From Varroa destructor (Eukaryota > Arthropoda > Arachnida > Mesostigmata > Varroidae): DNA of 64,000 nucleotides. The notes beneath the pieces were generated by a model. The model was given only the letters and a program-made list of their open reading frames with translations, was not told the DNA's origin and did not search any database. Location of the stretch: positions 27,122,485 to 27,186,484 of the forward strand of contig NW_019211458.1 of NCBI RefSeq assembly GCF_002443255.2, read 5' to 3'. Positions within the stretch are counted from its first letter, which is position 1; the number at the start of each line of letters is the position of its first letter. The position numbers were made by a program, and so were the translations under genes. Shown here one piece after another: positions 22,772 to 35,341 of this stretch.

Positions 22772-23552
22772 AATGTGGCCCCGTATATCATCGATCTTTG
22801 GTGGCGCCTCGCCCACAATCGATGCCGTCATTGCTATAAATACAAACCCAAAAGGCAGCCCTTGCTGACGAACATATTGTACATTGCGGTAATATAAGAC
22901 AGCAATCGAGTAACATCCTAGTTCACTGAGCTCATTCCAGGTCGCATAACGGGCCTCTGCTGCCTCGTTCTTGGACCTGCAAACGTGATTCGAACGTGGT
23001 GATATCGTTTTCATAAAGGCCCAGTTCCAGTGGCACCGATAATCGATGTTGGACTAAACACTGCTAGGTATTACCTCACGAAATGGCTTGGTCGAGTATT
23101 GTTTAACACTGTGCTTAGCGTGTTCAAAACTGCGTCCATTACGACTTGTCGATCTGGACGTGTCTGCTGGGGTCGGTGTCATATTTAACGTAAAACGAAC
23201 GGCTACGCGATTCATGCACGGTGATGTATCCATGCCCTTCGTATGAGTATAACATGTACTATTGTTCAATTCGAACGTGCCTGACGCAGGAGAGAATTCC
23301 GTAAAGATGATTTTATAAGGAACCTTCAAATGATATGGTCTAGAACGGAAAGAAGTTCCGCAGAGAGAAAATGCTTTCGATGCTGCTGGAGTAGCGTTCG
23401 CTTGAAGCAGGCAAAGGGTCATCCGGCGTTAGTGGCGGTCACGTATTTGTCTGCAAGCTACCACAGTGACACCTTTAAAAGCCGGCGTGCAGAACTTACC
23501 ACTGTATTCGACTGGCGATGGCCTTCTTCGACGATAGTTAACACCTATAATG
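22772..23552 (-). CDS. Probable four-exon gene fragment, family unrecognised
   Basis: Four stretches on the minus strand can be joined with matching phases: 23552-23500 (after CGTTGCAG, before GTAAGT), 23400-23207 (after CTTCAAG with a CACTAAC branch-like site), 23163-23075 (after CCCAGCAG, before GTAATA) and 22976-22772 (after TTTGCAG, before GTAGGG). The joined product reads EYSANATPAASKAF, then FELNNSTCYTHT with N-glycosylation-type sites, then VVMDAVLNTLSTVLNNT, SHFVRSKNEAAEARYATWNE and YYRNVQYVRQQGLPFGFVFI. I do not recognise the family. The third and fourth exons recall the stalk of p24 cargo receptors, but there is no clear GOLD domain, so I do not assign it. The 43-base intron at 23206-23164 is very short; without it the frame stays open to 23075 but then the phase fails. 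Start and end are not defined. Confidence 0.4.
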
Positions 23553-25518
23553 CTGCAACGCGTTTAACACATTGTATCTGAATAGAAACAATTGATGTCA
23601 CTTTAATCGATGTATAGGAAATACTGGTCAAACTGATACAAGAGTGCTGTCCACTTTACCCTGCTCCTTGCTCAGCAGATTTCGAACCCACACTCTGTGC
23701 ATGATGCATGAAATGTAATTAAACAGATGAATACGTTTAAATTAAATTACTGAACACCATCACACCCTCAAAACGACACAAAATTCAAAAATACGGCCTA
23801 CCGCTTAGGTGAAAATCTGCACTCTACGTCCATTGACCAACTCCGCTTATGAAGCACCTAGTAGCCATATACTACCAGCAGTTGGATGATATGTATTTTG
23901 TAGTTTCTAAGGCGATATGCGACCCTTAACGAAAATGTATTAATGCCCCTAATCGTGTGCAGATATTGTTCAAATAGTAGGAACATACATTTTATCTCTA
24001 AATTCGTATGATCCACTTCTTGAGCATCTACTTCAACGCGAGTATCCGAGGGTTTCTCTTTGACCGAAGGAAGAAGTTGTTGATACGAAAAAAAAAAAAA
24101 AAACATTGTTCAGTACAATCGAACGCCGAGGCCGCAACGATGTCTGCGCGTTCCGTTGTGCGACATACTCGCCTTCTACAAATAGCGACAGTTGATAGAG
24201 CGTTACAATGAAACAGTAATGGCTGCCGCAAGATGACCCGGAATTGGCTCGCTGATTGAACTTTTACTTGCCAAAGCAGCCAGCACTCTGTTACACGACG
24301 CCTTCGCATCGTTGCGTCTTTTGAAGTTCAATTAGGTAACGTTCACCCTACATAATTCACAACGGCTGGAAACAGTAATATATAACGAATTTGGCAGAGG
24401 CGTTCGTTGTGGCACGAGTGAGTGAAAAAAAAAAATACACATTGGTAAATAAATAAAAATGTCATGCGATTTGTTTCAAAAAATATACGACACGCAAAAG
24501 TCTACAGGGACGCCGTCATGCGACGCACGTAACGTAAACATCCGGTTATATAAAAAGGAAAAGATGCAAAAATTGATCATGCCCACAAAGCACCGTCCCA
24601 GAGCTTTGTGCTGCCCTGATATCATGAGGGGCATATTTATTATCGACTGAATCTAAATTGAGGAATGGCTTGACGAAATTTATCCCGTGAAGCTCCCCCA
24701 TGTGCAAAGTACAAATTGTCGTTCCGGATTTATCCTGTCAGTAATAGATAAACTTATAGTAGTAATCGTTAATTGTAATATGATGGTCAATAATAGCCTA
24801 GAAGAAGTAAGCCCAGTTCAATACTGCTGCTTTGACACGACTTTATCCGACATAACTAGAATTTCTATGATACAGTACATATTACGCTTCAGTCACCTCA
24901 GTTAACCATCATCATGTTCTCACGTGGTGATTATGAAAAAAAAGGAGAAACTCCTTCATTTCGTAGGCGCGTGTGAGTGGGCTCCACGAAGCGAGCTTGG
25001 GATGTATCGATGGGAGTATCGGTCATCGGTTCATTGTCGAACCTTTCACTTGAACGACGATCTGACTATATAATTCTAATGGCAAGAGTAAAATAAACGT
25101 CCGCCTGCCAGGACAATCGGCTCGCCCATATATTAACATGATTGTAAACAGGAATGTCATTTTATTGACAGTTCGTACCCCCTGCAAATAGTAGACGATA
25201 ATTGAAATCGGTCGGTGACCGCTTATTGATGATAAGTATCGTACATAAAAAAATTTCCTAATACTATATAGATAGATAGACCTGCAATTTGAGTCACTGA
25301 TCGAATACCAATGCCGACAATTAGTCGATTTCCGGAGATGCGCCAGTAGAAATGCAGGCATCCAAACAGAAACGCAAACGCAAGAGCGACCGATTCGGTG
25401 CAAGATCAAATAAACGGGTCTAGTTTTTTTGCTATCATCGTAGATACTGTAAACATGGGTTCCAGTAAAATAACCCAGTACAAAGCCGCCAGACGTAGGC
25501 GGGTATGTTTTTGGGTCG
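23553..25518. other. Intergenic or intronic DNA
   Basis: AT-rich; short unrecognised frames on both strands (for example 24028-24309 minus and 25023-25586 minus). An A16 run lies near 24090. Confidence 0.35.
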
Positions 25519-26209
25519 TTACGCTGTTGAGGTAATCGATTGCGCCGGCACGGCAGCAGCGGCGGAATCAGCCGAACCGCTTTCACTTTTCGCTACTGAT
25601 TTGATCATCTGAGACGGCTGAGATTTCCCGTAAAGATAGCGATCCACAGCCGGTCTGCACACACATCTGCCTCCGCAACAAGTTGCCTTTGACTTCATTA
25701 TGAAGCCTTTGACTTCGCTGTGAAGTCTTTGGCTTCGTAGTGAGGCTAGTTCGGTCGTTTCACTGCTGGCAGCGATGTCGATGGCAGCAGGAGACAATGT
25801 GACCTCCGTAAAACGCGCTTGGCTACCGTACCCAAACGTCCTGATGATAGGAGCTTCATTTCGGCAGTAGCAAGAGCACCAATAAGCCGCGCAGCGGCGG
25901 CAACGCCGTTGGAGCGAGCGGTCGTGGCAGACTGTTACGCTGGCGTTGAGTAACTGTTCATGCCAATCGACCGAGTCGATGATGGCACCTGTAATAGTTA
26001 TGCATATTATTATTGTGATTCTTCTGATGTTTTGCCATTTTGCCGTCCTTCTCATTGCCATTAGTGCTCTTTGCCGGAAGTGATTGAATCTTCACCGATA
26101 TCCCTCGGGGTGGCCTGCACGTTAAACGCGCGCATATATGTTTTATAACAACGATTACAAGGAGTGAAATAACGGCGGCAGTGGCTCCGTCGACGAATAC
26201 CAGAGGCAC
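25519..26209 (-). other. Possible membrane-protein coding region, unassigned
   Basis: Two overlapping minus-strand frames are unusually long for the area. The first (26209-25958) contains a clean membrane segment, AAVISLLVIVVIKHI, followed by basic residues. The second is open for about 180 codons down to TAA at 25519. A convincing acceptor, ATTACAG, ends at 25989. Joining it to a donor after GGGATATCG at about 26100 would give a membrane segment with a short tail ending SYSTPA; the longer second frame does not match that phase. Either could be real, or neither. No family is recognised. Confidence 0.25.
25686..25745. repeat. Three tandem 20-bp units
   Basis: Three head-to-tail copies of a unit like CCTTTGACTTCATTATGAAG, diverging mainly in the middle. 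The first unit contains CTTCATTATGAAG, a small palindrome. Because the unit is not a multiple of three, the repeat would read in three frames if translated. Confidence 0.9.
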
Positions 26210-26267
26210 TAGTAAAAGTTAGCATTACACTGTACATTTATTGCGGCGAACTTGTACAAAATAAATT

Positions 26268-26307
26268 CACAGAAGTGTCCATATATATATATATATACAC
26301 TTCTGTG
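26268..26307. repeat. 11-bp inverted repeat around an AT tract
   Basis: Arms 26268-26278 and 26297-26307 (CACAGAAGTGT and its complement) flank an 18-base CC(AT)n loop. Confidence 0.93.
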
Positions 26308-29300
26308 ATATACATGCGCAAAACGGGTGTGAGGAAATTCTGCTTAGTGGGGTATCAGTGGTGATCACCAGCAAAACAAGTTTCCGCTGCTTCAAACGGG
26401 ACAGCCGGTGGTCTTTGGCAGCTGACAGAGAATGATAAACACGTTTTGGTGCCGCTGCGCTTTCCGTCTCCGTAATTACGTCGTTACTTCGATTTCTACT
26501 GATTGCATAGCCTTGTGCCCCCGTAGTGGCGCAGCGATGAAGTGATTTAAGTTCGAAACATGGCGCAGGCATACTTTGTTTCATCCTGGAACGAGCTAAC
26601 TGCCTGAAACGGTGTCTAATGGCTGCTCCGGACGAAAAATTTGAAACATTACATATGGTCATATAGCTTTGTGACAGATGGTGGCAAAACTAAATCTTGC
26701 AATCGTAATCAGTCTAGTGCAATACGTGTAGATAACGTCACCGGTATTGAGATGATTTGATGGTAATCGGTGACGTCGGTGTTCTTGAACTTTGGCCCGT
26801 GTATTCCCTGCTTATCTTCGCCACCTGTCTTCCCTACGAACGGAGTGCAACGAACAGCCGATGGCGTTCTCAGAAGAAACAAGAACCGTTAAACGAATTA
26901 GTAGCAGGTCGTCGTGAAAGGGAAATTCTAGATAAAGCGTAATTTACAAAACAAGACCCGGCCACGTACAATGTTTCAGTAGACAAAGTAGGCAATGAAG
27001 TATTCAGTGTATCTATCTCCGAACTGCTCTATGCGTAAACGAGAACGTATTCGAGCGTTAAGAATCAGAGCGATCCCAACAGAGGTCAGACGAATACAAT
27101 GTCTAACAGTAGTTTTGCTGCGGCGCCTTTCGGATCGTCTTGATCATACAACGCTGCAAATTACCCTTATATCTCTTCTGGGCACTATTCTTCGGCATAA
27201 TATACCTAGACAGTCTCTCTGCAATTCTATGACACTTGACAACCGGATTGGCATTGAGAATAATCTTCAGATGATTTCTGTAATCAAGATCGTCATAGGT
27301 ACAACATAGGGTTAGAATCGGATTGGCTCACCATCCAATTGGCTCGATAATATTGGTTCAGCTCGTGCGTGTGTGCTTATGTGTTGTGTATATGCTTGTA
27401 GTGTACGACTATACGGTCGGTTTTTTTTTGCCATAAGACTGGGTGGAAAAGCAGCGAAAAAACATAATATGGCGGTAACAGTAGCAGACGCACAACATCG
27501 AGCGTAATACATACTTACGCACACATCTAATCTAGTAATCCTATCACCTTATAATATCCAGCAGTGGTAGTCATACAACAATATAAAAAAATTTCTACTA
27601 TTGCGTCTGCGGCAAAATAGACCAATTGGACGTTCATACATATGTATGTATATATATTACGCAATGGGAAAATCAGTTTAATAGCCAATAATGGCCAAAA
27701 GAGGTAATGGCAATCACAAATTGCTAGGCGTTTTTTTTCGCTTTGCCCTCATTCGACATGGACAGAACATTCGTATTATAATCGTGACTATTTATTATTG
27801 GATTAATGGCGTGTAAGTGACTATTGAGAACGTTTGATTGAATTTTTAACATTTTTTCTACCTATATCATAACGCCCCGTTGTGTTCGCTTAGAAGAAAA
27901 GTCGTTGTCGACGCTCCTCTTGGCGGCATAGTACCAATAAATGGTGCGCCATCAGCATCAGCTGAAACCAGCTGAATTGCCAACCACCGCAGTGGTATTA
28001 GTACCATCGTAATTACCATTGTCACAGGTGTCATGCCGCAGACGTGGAACTGATCTATTGGAACAGACCTACAACACTCAGGCTACTATGGCGATCTAGA
28101 ATTATGAGCAAATCTGCGAGGCGCTAGCGCGACCTGTAGGTTGAAATCCCGCACGACGCAAAAAAGATGATATACTTGCGCACATCGCACCACAGGCGGT
28201 CACACCCATGCTCTCCTAAATAGTCCGCATTTTCCCTAACCAAAAACAGGCATAAGGCGTTGAATGGAAGACATTTTACAAGGGAACTGTCATTGTTCGC
28301 CATACCTGAGTGGACTCTATCTAACAACAAGCAGCGTCAAACTTATCATAACTGGGGTAGTGGGGCCGGCGTATCTGCTGAGGGTCAGCTATATACGGAC
28401 CCGCTTTGTTGAATTAAGTAGCATACGGCACCCGAATGTCGAAGAAGGCGATGAAGTGCTATGATCTTACTTGCAATTGACACTCTAACTTACCCAATAC
28501 TATAGCTCATTACTGACGGATTACATCTCCGCAGTTATCGATTTGATAATGATGTTTAGCAGCTCTTTGTAATATAAAAGGAGTAGCTATAATCGTGTTT
28601 TACCTTAAATCAGACAGCGGAGTATTGTAAAGCATGCGTTTTTATCTAGCAAAAAATGAACATATTAATTTAATAGGAGTCAGTGAAGTTAGCCTAAGTA
28701 AGTTTACGTTCCCGCAGATTTTATCGGCTCCACTTCAGCTGACATTGAACAATGTGGACTATTGAAATGAGTAATACATCGCGAACTTAGATACAGAAAT
28801 TATTAACTCGCTTTTTAACGAGCCTATCTGACGGTATCCTAACGTCAGGCACTCCTTTAACCCTATCGTTTTTCCAGGTCTTATAGGATATTTTATACTG
28901 CTTATCAACAAGTCGAATTGTGTGTTTTGATAGCAGAATGCTGTTTTCACTTATTTTATTCTGCTTCGTGTGTCCTTAGAATATAATGATGGACTTCAGG
29001 ATCCGCTGCTGCGCATCTTCGCCGAAGACACCCGACCTTCCACCGACTATTGAATAAAATTGGCATCTACTTTACTTCACCCACTGACGTCTGTATGGTT
29101 AACTTTAACACGTACCAAGATATTGAGAGTAGGAAACTGGCAGGATGTTTTATGGACATTAGTTGTATGGAACACCCGATCTTTCTGGCTTATACGGCCA
29201 GGTCATATCTACGCGAAAAAATTTCGCAAATTCGCTCTGTCTCTTCGAAATTCGAATTTATTTATACTCCAGCAGTATAGACAATACCTTCCTTCACTTA

Positions 29301-32300
29301 TGATGTCTTGATAGATCGTAACTGTGTTGGTTCCCGTTGTGATCCAAGTTTGTCGAGGATGGCTAACGTGGGCGCGTTTGAAAGTTGTAACTTCTGCGAT
29401 CGCAGAAAGTTGGGCCGATTTCAGTCGGTCTACGTGTGTTGATGCTGGTAACATCGTTGAATATTACCACGATCAAAGGTGGCACTCTGGCTATTACAAG
29501 CTGATGATGTTTGTTTATTGAAGCCCGTAGGCGACATGAAATAGCATGTACCGAAGTTATTGAAATAGATAAAAGCCACTGCAGAACATTGGCCTTTACC
29601 ATGATACCAAAGGGTATGGTGCGTGTACAGGTACAACTTCTATTACCTTTGAATAACTTCGAGAACACATGACGTTTGGTACCCTTTTCTGTGCCCCTCT
29701 TAAAATTTAGCTTCGAAGATCTGAACAGAAGACGCAGCCCCTTGTTATCGTTTGCCGTACGCTTTCCCCTTTTCCTTATGGAGTAGCTAAACTATTCTCG
29801 TTGAAGATCATGTCAGCGAAGCCAATCAAAAGCGGACGCTGTCATATCCCTTCCTATGTTTAAACACAGCCTAACACCAGTGTTTTCCTGGATACATATG
29901 AGTAATGTTTGAGCTATTTTGCACGCATTTCTCTTTACGCTATGATTCCATACGCGAATTATTGAACCTGAATCCCAGCGCTGGATAACGCTATTGACTG
30001 GAATTCAGTAGAACTAGCCTACAAAGTGATTCTCTTGTGGTTTCATCGGAAACACACGATTTCCCCTTCTTAGTTAGTTCCCTCCCGTAATAATCTATCA
30101 CCAAATCCAACGAATAACATTCACGCATTGTCGCGAATGTCTGATGTTGAAGGCTGATAGCTCCGCGCAGATGAGCAGCTACAAGACCAAATAGAAGCAA
30201 CCATCAGGTTTTTAAAAAGAAAGCCAGGGACAATATGAACGCGACAGAAAGAAAGATAGAAAGTAAGAACGTTACGCATAGGCACCTCATCGCGATTACA
30301 GAGCGATATTTATTGAATATGATGGTGTAGTGGTTGTCTATGTACATGCGATCACACTGCGAGACTGGGATATGCTAGACTGTTCGAGACGAATCAGTTC
30401 CGCGTTGACTCCCTCTGTCTTATCTGATTGATGTTTCTTGCTGACATATTGAGAACGATCGTCCGGAAAATGGCGCTGGCCAGGGTAGGGTTCGTACACT
30501 TCGACGAAACGCTAGGAAAGTCCTGTAGAATCCCGACGCAGGCGAAACCGCACTCGATTTATGTCGTAGCCTACAGACGCGAATGTTCGTTCGGTAGAAC
30601 CTTTCAAGCCATTTGAACTCTTAATGTCACTAACATCCTTCACAGTCTAAATGAGAAAGCCGTTGTAGCCGCTGAAGATGCTCTATAAGGGAACGAGCAT
30701 GATTGCTATGCATCGAAGAAGCACATTACTACAGGATGAAGCTTATTAGATATCTTTACTTTAGAGTACAAGGTAGCTAATTACATTATATCTGTAAGAA
30801 TAGGTCGAAACTCACCTTCGTTTAAGTTGTATTCTTAATTTGTTTTTAATTCGCATAAACCTGTTACCTATACCCTATATATATATATGAAACGTTTTTT
30901 TTTAGGATAATCCTCAGGTTTGTTGGAATAGTTATATTCACGTCTACTTTTTGTCAGCGACAATATTCACTGCTTACACAACTCCATATTGGAAATGCAG
31001 CCAGAAGCGATTTTTAACTAGTCGTCGTAAGATTCAGGTGAGCTAACACATTATATAGCCAGACAACAAAAAATTGATCCTTTTCTTTCTTGTACCTCTT
31101 TGTTGACTCACGTACTTTAATAGATATGTAGCCGCGCTGTTCGGCCCATTTGTGAGTTAACCATTTCCTGTCGTAGGTTCTCTGTCGGCATTCGCCGTTA
31201 CGGCCTCTCCGTTCTGTAGTGAATACTGTTGCCACCAATATGCGAGTGTGCCGTTCCTATACCGAGGCTGGTCGTCTAAAGTCGCACATTAAATCTGCAA
31301 CTATCGCACAAACCACGTCTGTACCAAATTTTCCGTCGGCCCATGCCACCGGTTGTTAGTGTCAAACTACCAGAGACGGGTTTTTTCGGTAGCGGTCAAA
31401 CGCCGGTGGAGGCAGCGCCGGTGTCTGATAACAAAAGACGTGTATCTAAAAGTCAGGCCGCAAACGAAGCGCAAAACAGGTACGAGCGGACAGAGCTTGA
31501 GCGGGCCTACAATTGCATGTGGCAGCCACCGTGTCCGTTCAAGGGCTGTTTGGTTGAGGTAGAGCAGCATGGCAGAGTGACGAGCAAGATGAACAGAGGG
31601 GCAAGTGGACCACCGCCAATGGATCAGCGAACTTCATTCTAGCACCATTTAAGTTATCCCTAAGTCGATCTGTCCATCGTTCTGTACGCTCGCACGTCTC
31701 GTTGACGACTGCCGGTTTTGTGGACGACGAATCCCCGTTGAAGGTGTCGTTATCGTCGATATTGTTGCTCGACTTTCGTTGCGCGTATAGCGACAGCTAC
31801 CGACGCGTTACACATACGGAGCGATGTCAGTCGCGGCTAACTGAAGACAACAACAAGTCGGACTGAGCCACATTAACGGTCTTGGCAGAAGCAGTAGTAC
31901 CATCAGTAACATCAACGAATCAATTGCCAAAAGAATACAACAGTCATCTACTGTCTTTTTTAATAATAGTAACACAATGTACTACTAGTCATCATATTTC
32001 TCGTTCGATTGTTCTGTGGACCGTTTTCGTCACTTTCTTCCTAGCTGATCTGCATGTTCGCTTGCTAGCTCAGGCTACCGCTCAGTGAGAGCAAGTCACC
32101 TTTATCGCCAGCACCGTTGGCGTCACAACCGTACACGAACGTCCGCCACTTACGTCCCGTCACTGGCGGCTGGCTTGTTCCGCCAACTGCTGTCGTTACC
32201 GTTGTTGTTGTTATTGAGACGGCACCTCATCGACGGTCGGATGATGTCTGGTCACGATCGGCATTGACATGTTGCGGACAATTTGGCCGGCTTCACCACT

Positions 32301-33355
32301 TCGCTGGTAGAAATAGTAACGGTAGCAGTCGGTGTCTTCTTCTTTTGTGAAAAAGTAGTATACGGTCTACTAGGAGCACCGCAGTCTTGTAGCCGCCGGC
32401 GACCGGGCGCTGACGGATTTAATAGCTGGAATCGTTGCCAGAGTAATTGGAATGGTTTTTGTCTTCATTATGGAAATAGAAGTAAAAGTAGTTTGAGAAG
32501 TGGGACCGGCATCGATCTGTACGTTTCATGTGACGTTAGCGGTATGATTAGTTGGCATTTGAAACGGTATTGATTGGCTACTACATTCTCTTAATGCTAT
32601 GGCTGCGGCGATCTTTCTTTTAGAACCGATCGATTTGCCTACCTGTCCATTTGTTGAGCTATTGGTTAATGGCAACCGCTTTTGTATCGCCGTGTCTGTT
32701 CGTATCTGTCTTCGAATAAAAGTAGCCAATTACTCCCCCTGTTGTAGAAAACAAAGCAATGGAGTTAATATGTGGAGGCAAAAAAAAAAGGAGACTTTTC
32801 TGTAGTGCTCAACGCTACAGAATTGATTCATAGCTAGCTAAAACTTAGTAATTCTTATTTTTTTACATAATTGCAGATTTATATAGGCGCGGATAAAGTG
32901 TTCCCGTGGAAAAAAGCTAAATTAATTTTCGCTGCGTAGCCTCTTTGAATCGTTTTGGTGCACTCAAACCAAACTGTGGCAATATGTACTCTCAATGCAC
33001 GCATCTCAAAAGTTAAGTAAAACTGCTATCAGCGTATCGCAGTGGGCTACGAAAGGAATGAAAAGACGGGGTTGTAGTAACACCCTCCCTAAAATACAAG
33101 CCAAGTCCACTAGTACATTTCCAGTGGGGCAACTAGTTCTGCTTTTTATGCTTCATGTATGACATCAATTCTAGTTGACTCTTGCAACAGGAACGTCTCA
33201 TCTTAATATACGTGCGGTCATATGGAGCGACGTACGTGGAGATAGACGATTCTATGGCCTATTGTATGTTGCAACTATTACACTTGCAACCATCCTAAAA
33301 AAAAAGTGGATGTACGCTCTGATTCACCGATGGCGACCAATTGATAACCGTGAGA
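26308..33355. other. No supported gene
   Basis: About 7 kb. A minus-strand frame at 26662-26267 and a frame at 31343-31642 (plus) are the longest, neither with recognisable motifs. Overlapping frames on both strands near 29050-29670 suggest chance openings. Composition rises in GC from about 31340 to 32530. Nothing else was identified. Confidence 0.3.
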
Positions 33356-33423
33356 TTTACCTTTATATTAAAAGCAGCAGCAGCAGCAGCAGGGCTGCTG
33401 CTGCTGCTGCTGGTAAAGGTAAA
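33356..33423. repeat. Nested hairpin: (CAG)6-GG-(CTG)6 inside a second inverted repeat
   Basis: Inner arms 33375-33392 (CAG)6 and 33395-33412 (CTG)6 are perfect complements around GG. Outer arms 33356-33365 (TTTACCTTTA) and 33414-33423 (its complement) enclose them, with a 9-base bulge on the left and one base on the right. Confidence 0.95.
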
Positions 33424-35341
33424 AAAAATCACTATTGAATTATATAACGATTCATGATGTCTACTAGTTAGCAGTACATCATATTTCCGAATATGTACTC
33501 ACCGGGTGTACACATATTGGCACTTATATGAAGCATTCATAGACTTATGACTTTGATTCACGGTCGCACCAATTTCCGTTTGAACTAAAGTGATAACAAT
33601 GACGTAACAACAGTACCATAAAATTCTACATTGATTCAACTGAATTTAGTTGATATCCCACCCTGAAAATGTATGAATAGTAATACGTCCGGTACGTGAA
33701 GAGCCGCTGATCTCGCAGCTAAGCTAACGGTTAGCGACGACCGTTAGTAAAAGAGCCAACCTTTCTTTTACCTCCACAGGAAAGTGTGCTACAGCCGGAT
33801 GTCCTTAGGGAGATAGGCTCACGAAAAGCAGTTTGGAAGTAGCTGTTCTGAGCCAAGAAGGCAGCAGCAACAGCCGAATAGTCTGAGTCTATGTATACTT
33901 GAGTGTGGCTGAAAGGGAATCTCTATTAAGGCGGCCTTCCAAGACAAATCCAAGAATATGGCCGTTTTGGACGACAGAAGAGAGACTGCTGCTCGGAGAA
34001 GGAACAGCGCCGCGTCGCATCGCATAAGCTGCCGCTGTATTACCCAAAATAGAACTACAAATGAAATATACGACTGGCTCTCAAGAGTTAGAAGGGAGTC
34101 CTAGTGGATCTGCTTGACTATCATCGTTAGTCAATGGAAGAAGGCTGACTGCAGTTAAAAGAAACGTCGACTGTTGCTTCCCGTAGCAGTCGCACACATG
34201 GCTTCCTTCGTCATGGAACAGAGCTGGAATAGCGTTGCTTTCGATCATTTTGTAATAAAAAAAAACTTTTGTTGTTTCCTTTTGTTTAATAGGTGTTCCA
34301 GTATTTGTGCTCCCTGTTTGACTTATCTGTATATATATTTAATGTTACCCTTTAGCTAACTACACTCTATCTACACGAGCACCGTTCAGATTAACTGTGT
34401 GCAGAAAATACAGACACATCTGATTTTGCAATTATATAGTCATTTGCTTGACAGTAATTATTTTTTATTTATTTCCCATTATTAACATCACCGTCGTCTT
34501 CATTGAGCATTTCTTGTCAAGTCATTTCCAAAAATGACATATATTATCTTAGTACTATGTGTTNNNNNNNNNNNNNNNNNNNNNNNNNNNNNNNNNNNNN
34601 NNNNNNNNNNNNNNNNNNNNNNNNNNNNNNNNNNNNNNNNNNNNNNNNNNNNNNNNNNNNNNNATCAGTAACAATAAAGTTACTTAAATAACAACTTTCT
34701 TTACACTGCTAACTATACATTTCCATTCGCTCATCAATACTTCTGGATCCTGTAGACCGATTTCGACTTTGAGTGTCGTTGTAGGATATCCGAAGCCATT
34801 CTATATTACATATTGTGCCCATTGTGACCATTTGAACGTCGCTATAAACATTATCAAACGGCGTTATTGTGTTAGCCTAATTGACTGCTGGCTTTCTCGT
34901 GTTCTGTTTAGGCCTTCGTTTTCGTTCTTGCAGTATAACACATTATTCCAGGTCGCATAGATATGTACAGGATAATAGCTCGTAACAGCTCAGAGTAGTC
35001 GCAACCCGTCATCAACGTCAGCTCGAGCGTGCCGTTTGGCGTCAAGTTCAAAGGCCGCTGTCCTTTTTGATTCCAACTGGTGAGTGACTAGACGTGTTCC
35101 TTTCGCTTGGTGCTGCAGAACAAGGGAATTTTCGTCTGCTCTTGTCGTATCTGTGTTAACTCGTTCCTTGGCCCGAAGCGAAGGAATGCAATACCATAAA
35201 GAATATCTGAGGTGACCGACGCTGTACGAACGACAGCTGTTGTGGTCTCCTCACACAAGGCAATGCCCGCTAATTTTTCGATTGCCGATGATCGTGATCG
35301 ACGTGATCTAGCTAGCGCATCAGACCAAGCCCTTTTAGATC
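33424..35341. other. 3' side of the rhomboid gene, no other gene seen
   Basis: Contains the assembly gap at 34564-34663 and a small inverted repeat (CTAACGGT/ACCGTTAG) near 33724-33757. The part next to 35342 is downstream of the rhomboid stop codon and may include its 3' UTR. Confidence 0.4.
34564..34663. other. Assembly gap (100 N)
   Basis: Exactly 100 undetermined bases, the conventional placeholder for a gap of unknown size. Any frame crossing it is meaningless. Confidence 0.99.

Noticed and set aside
23660..23710. TTCGAACCCACACTC, like a tRNA T arm
   Set aside because: No acceptor, D or anticodon arm can be folded around it.
34503..34691. Open frame across N bases
   Set aside because: It exists only because undetermined bases were read as open; the same holds for 44940-45176.
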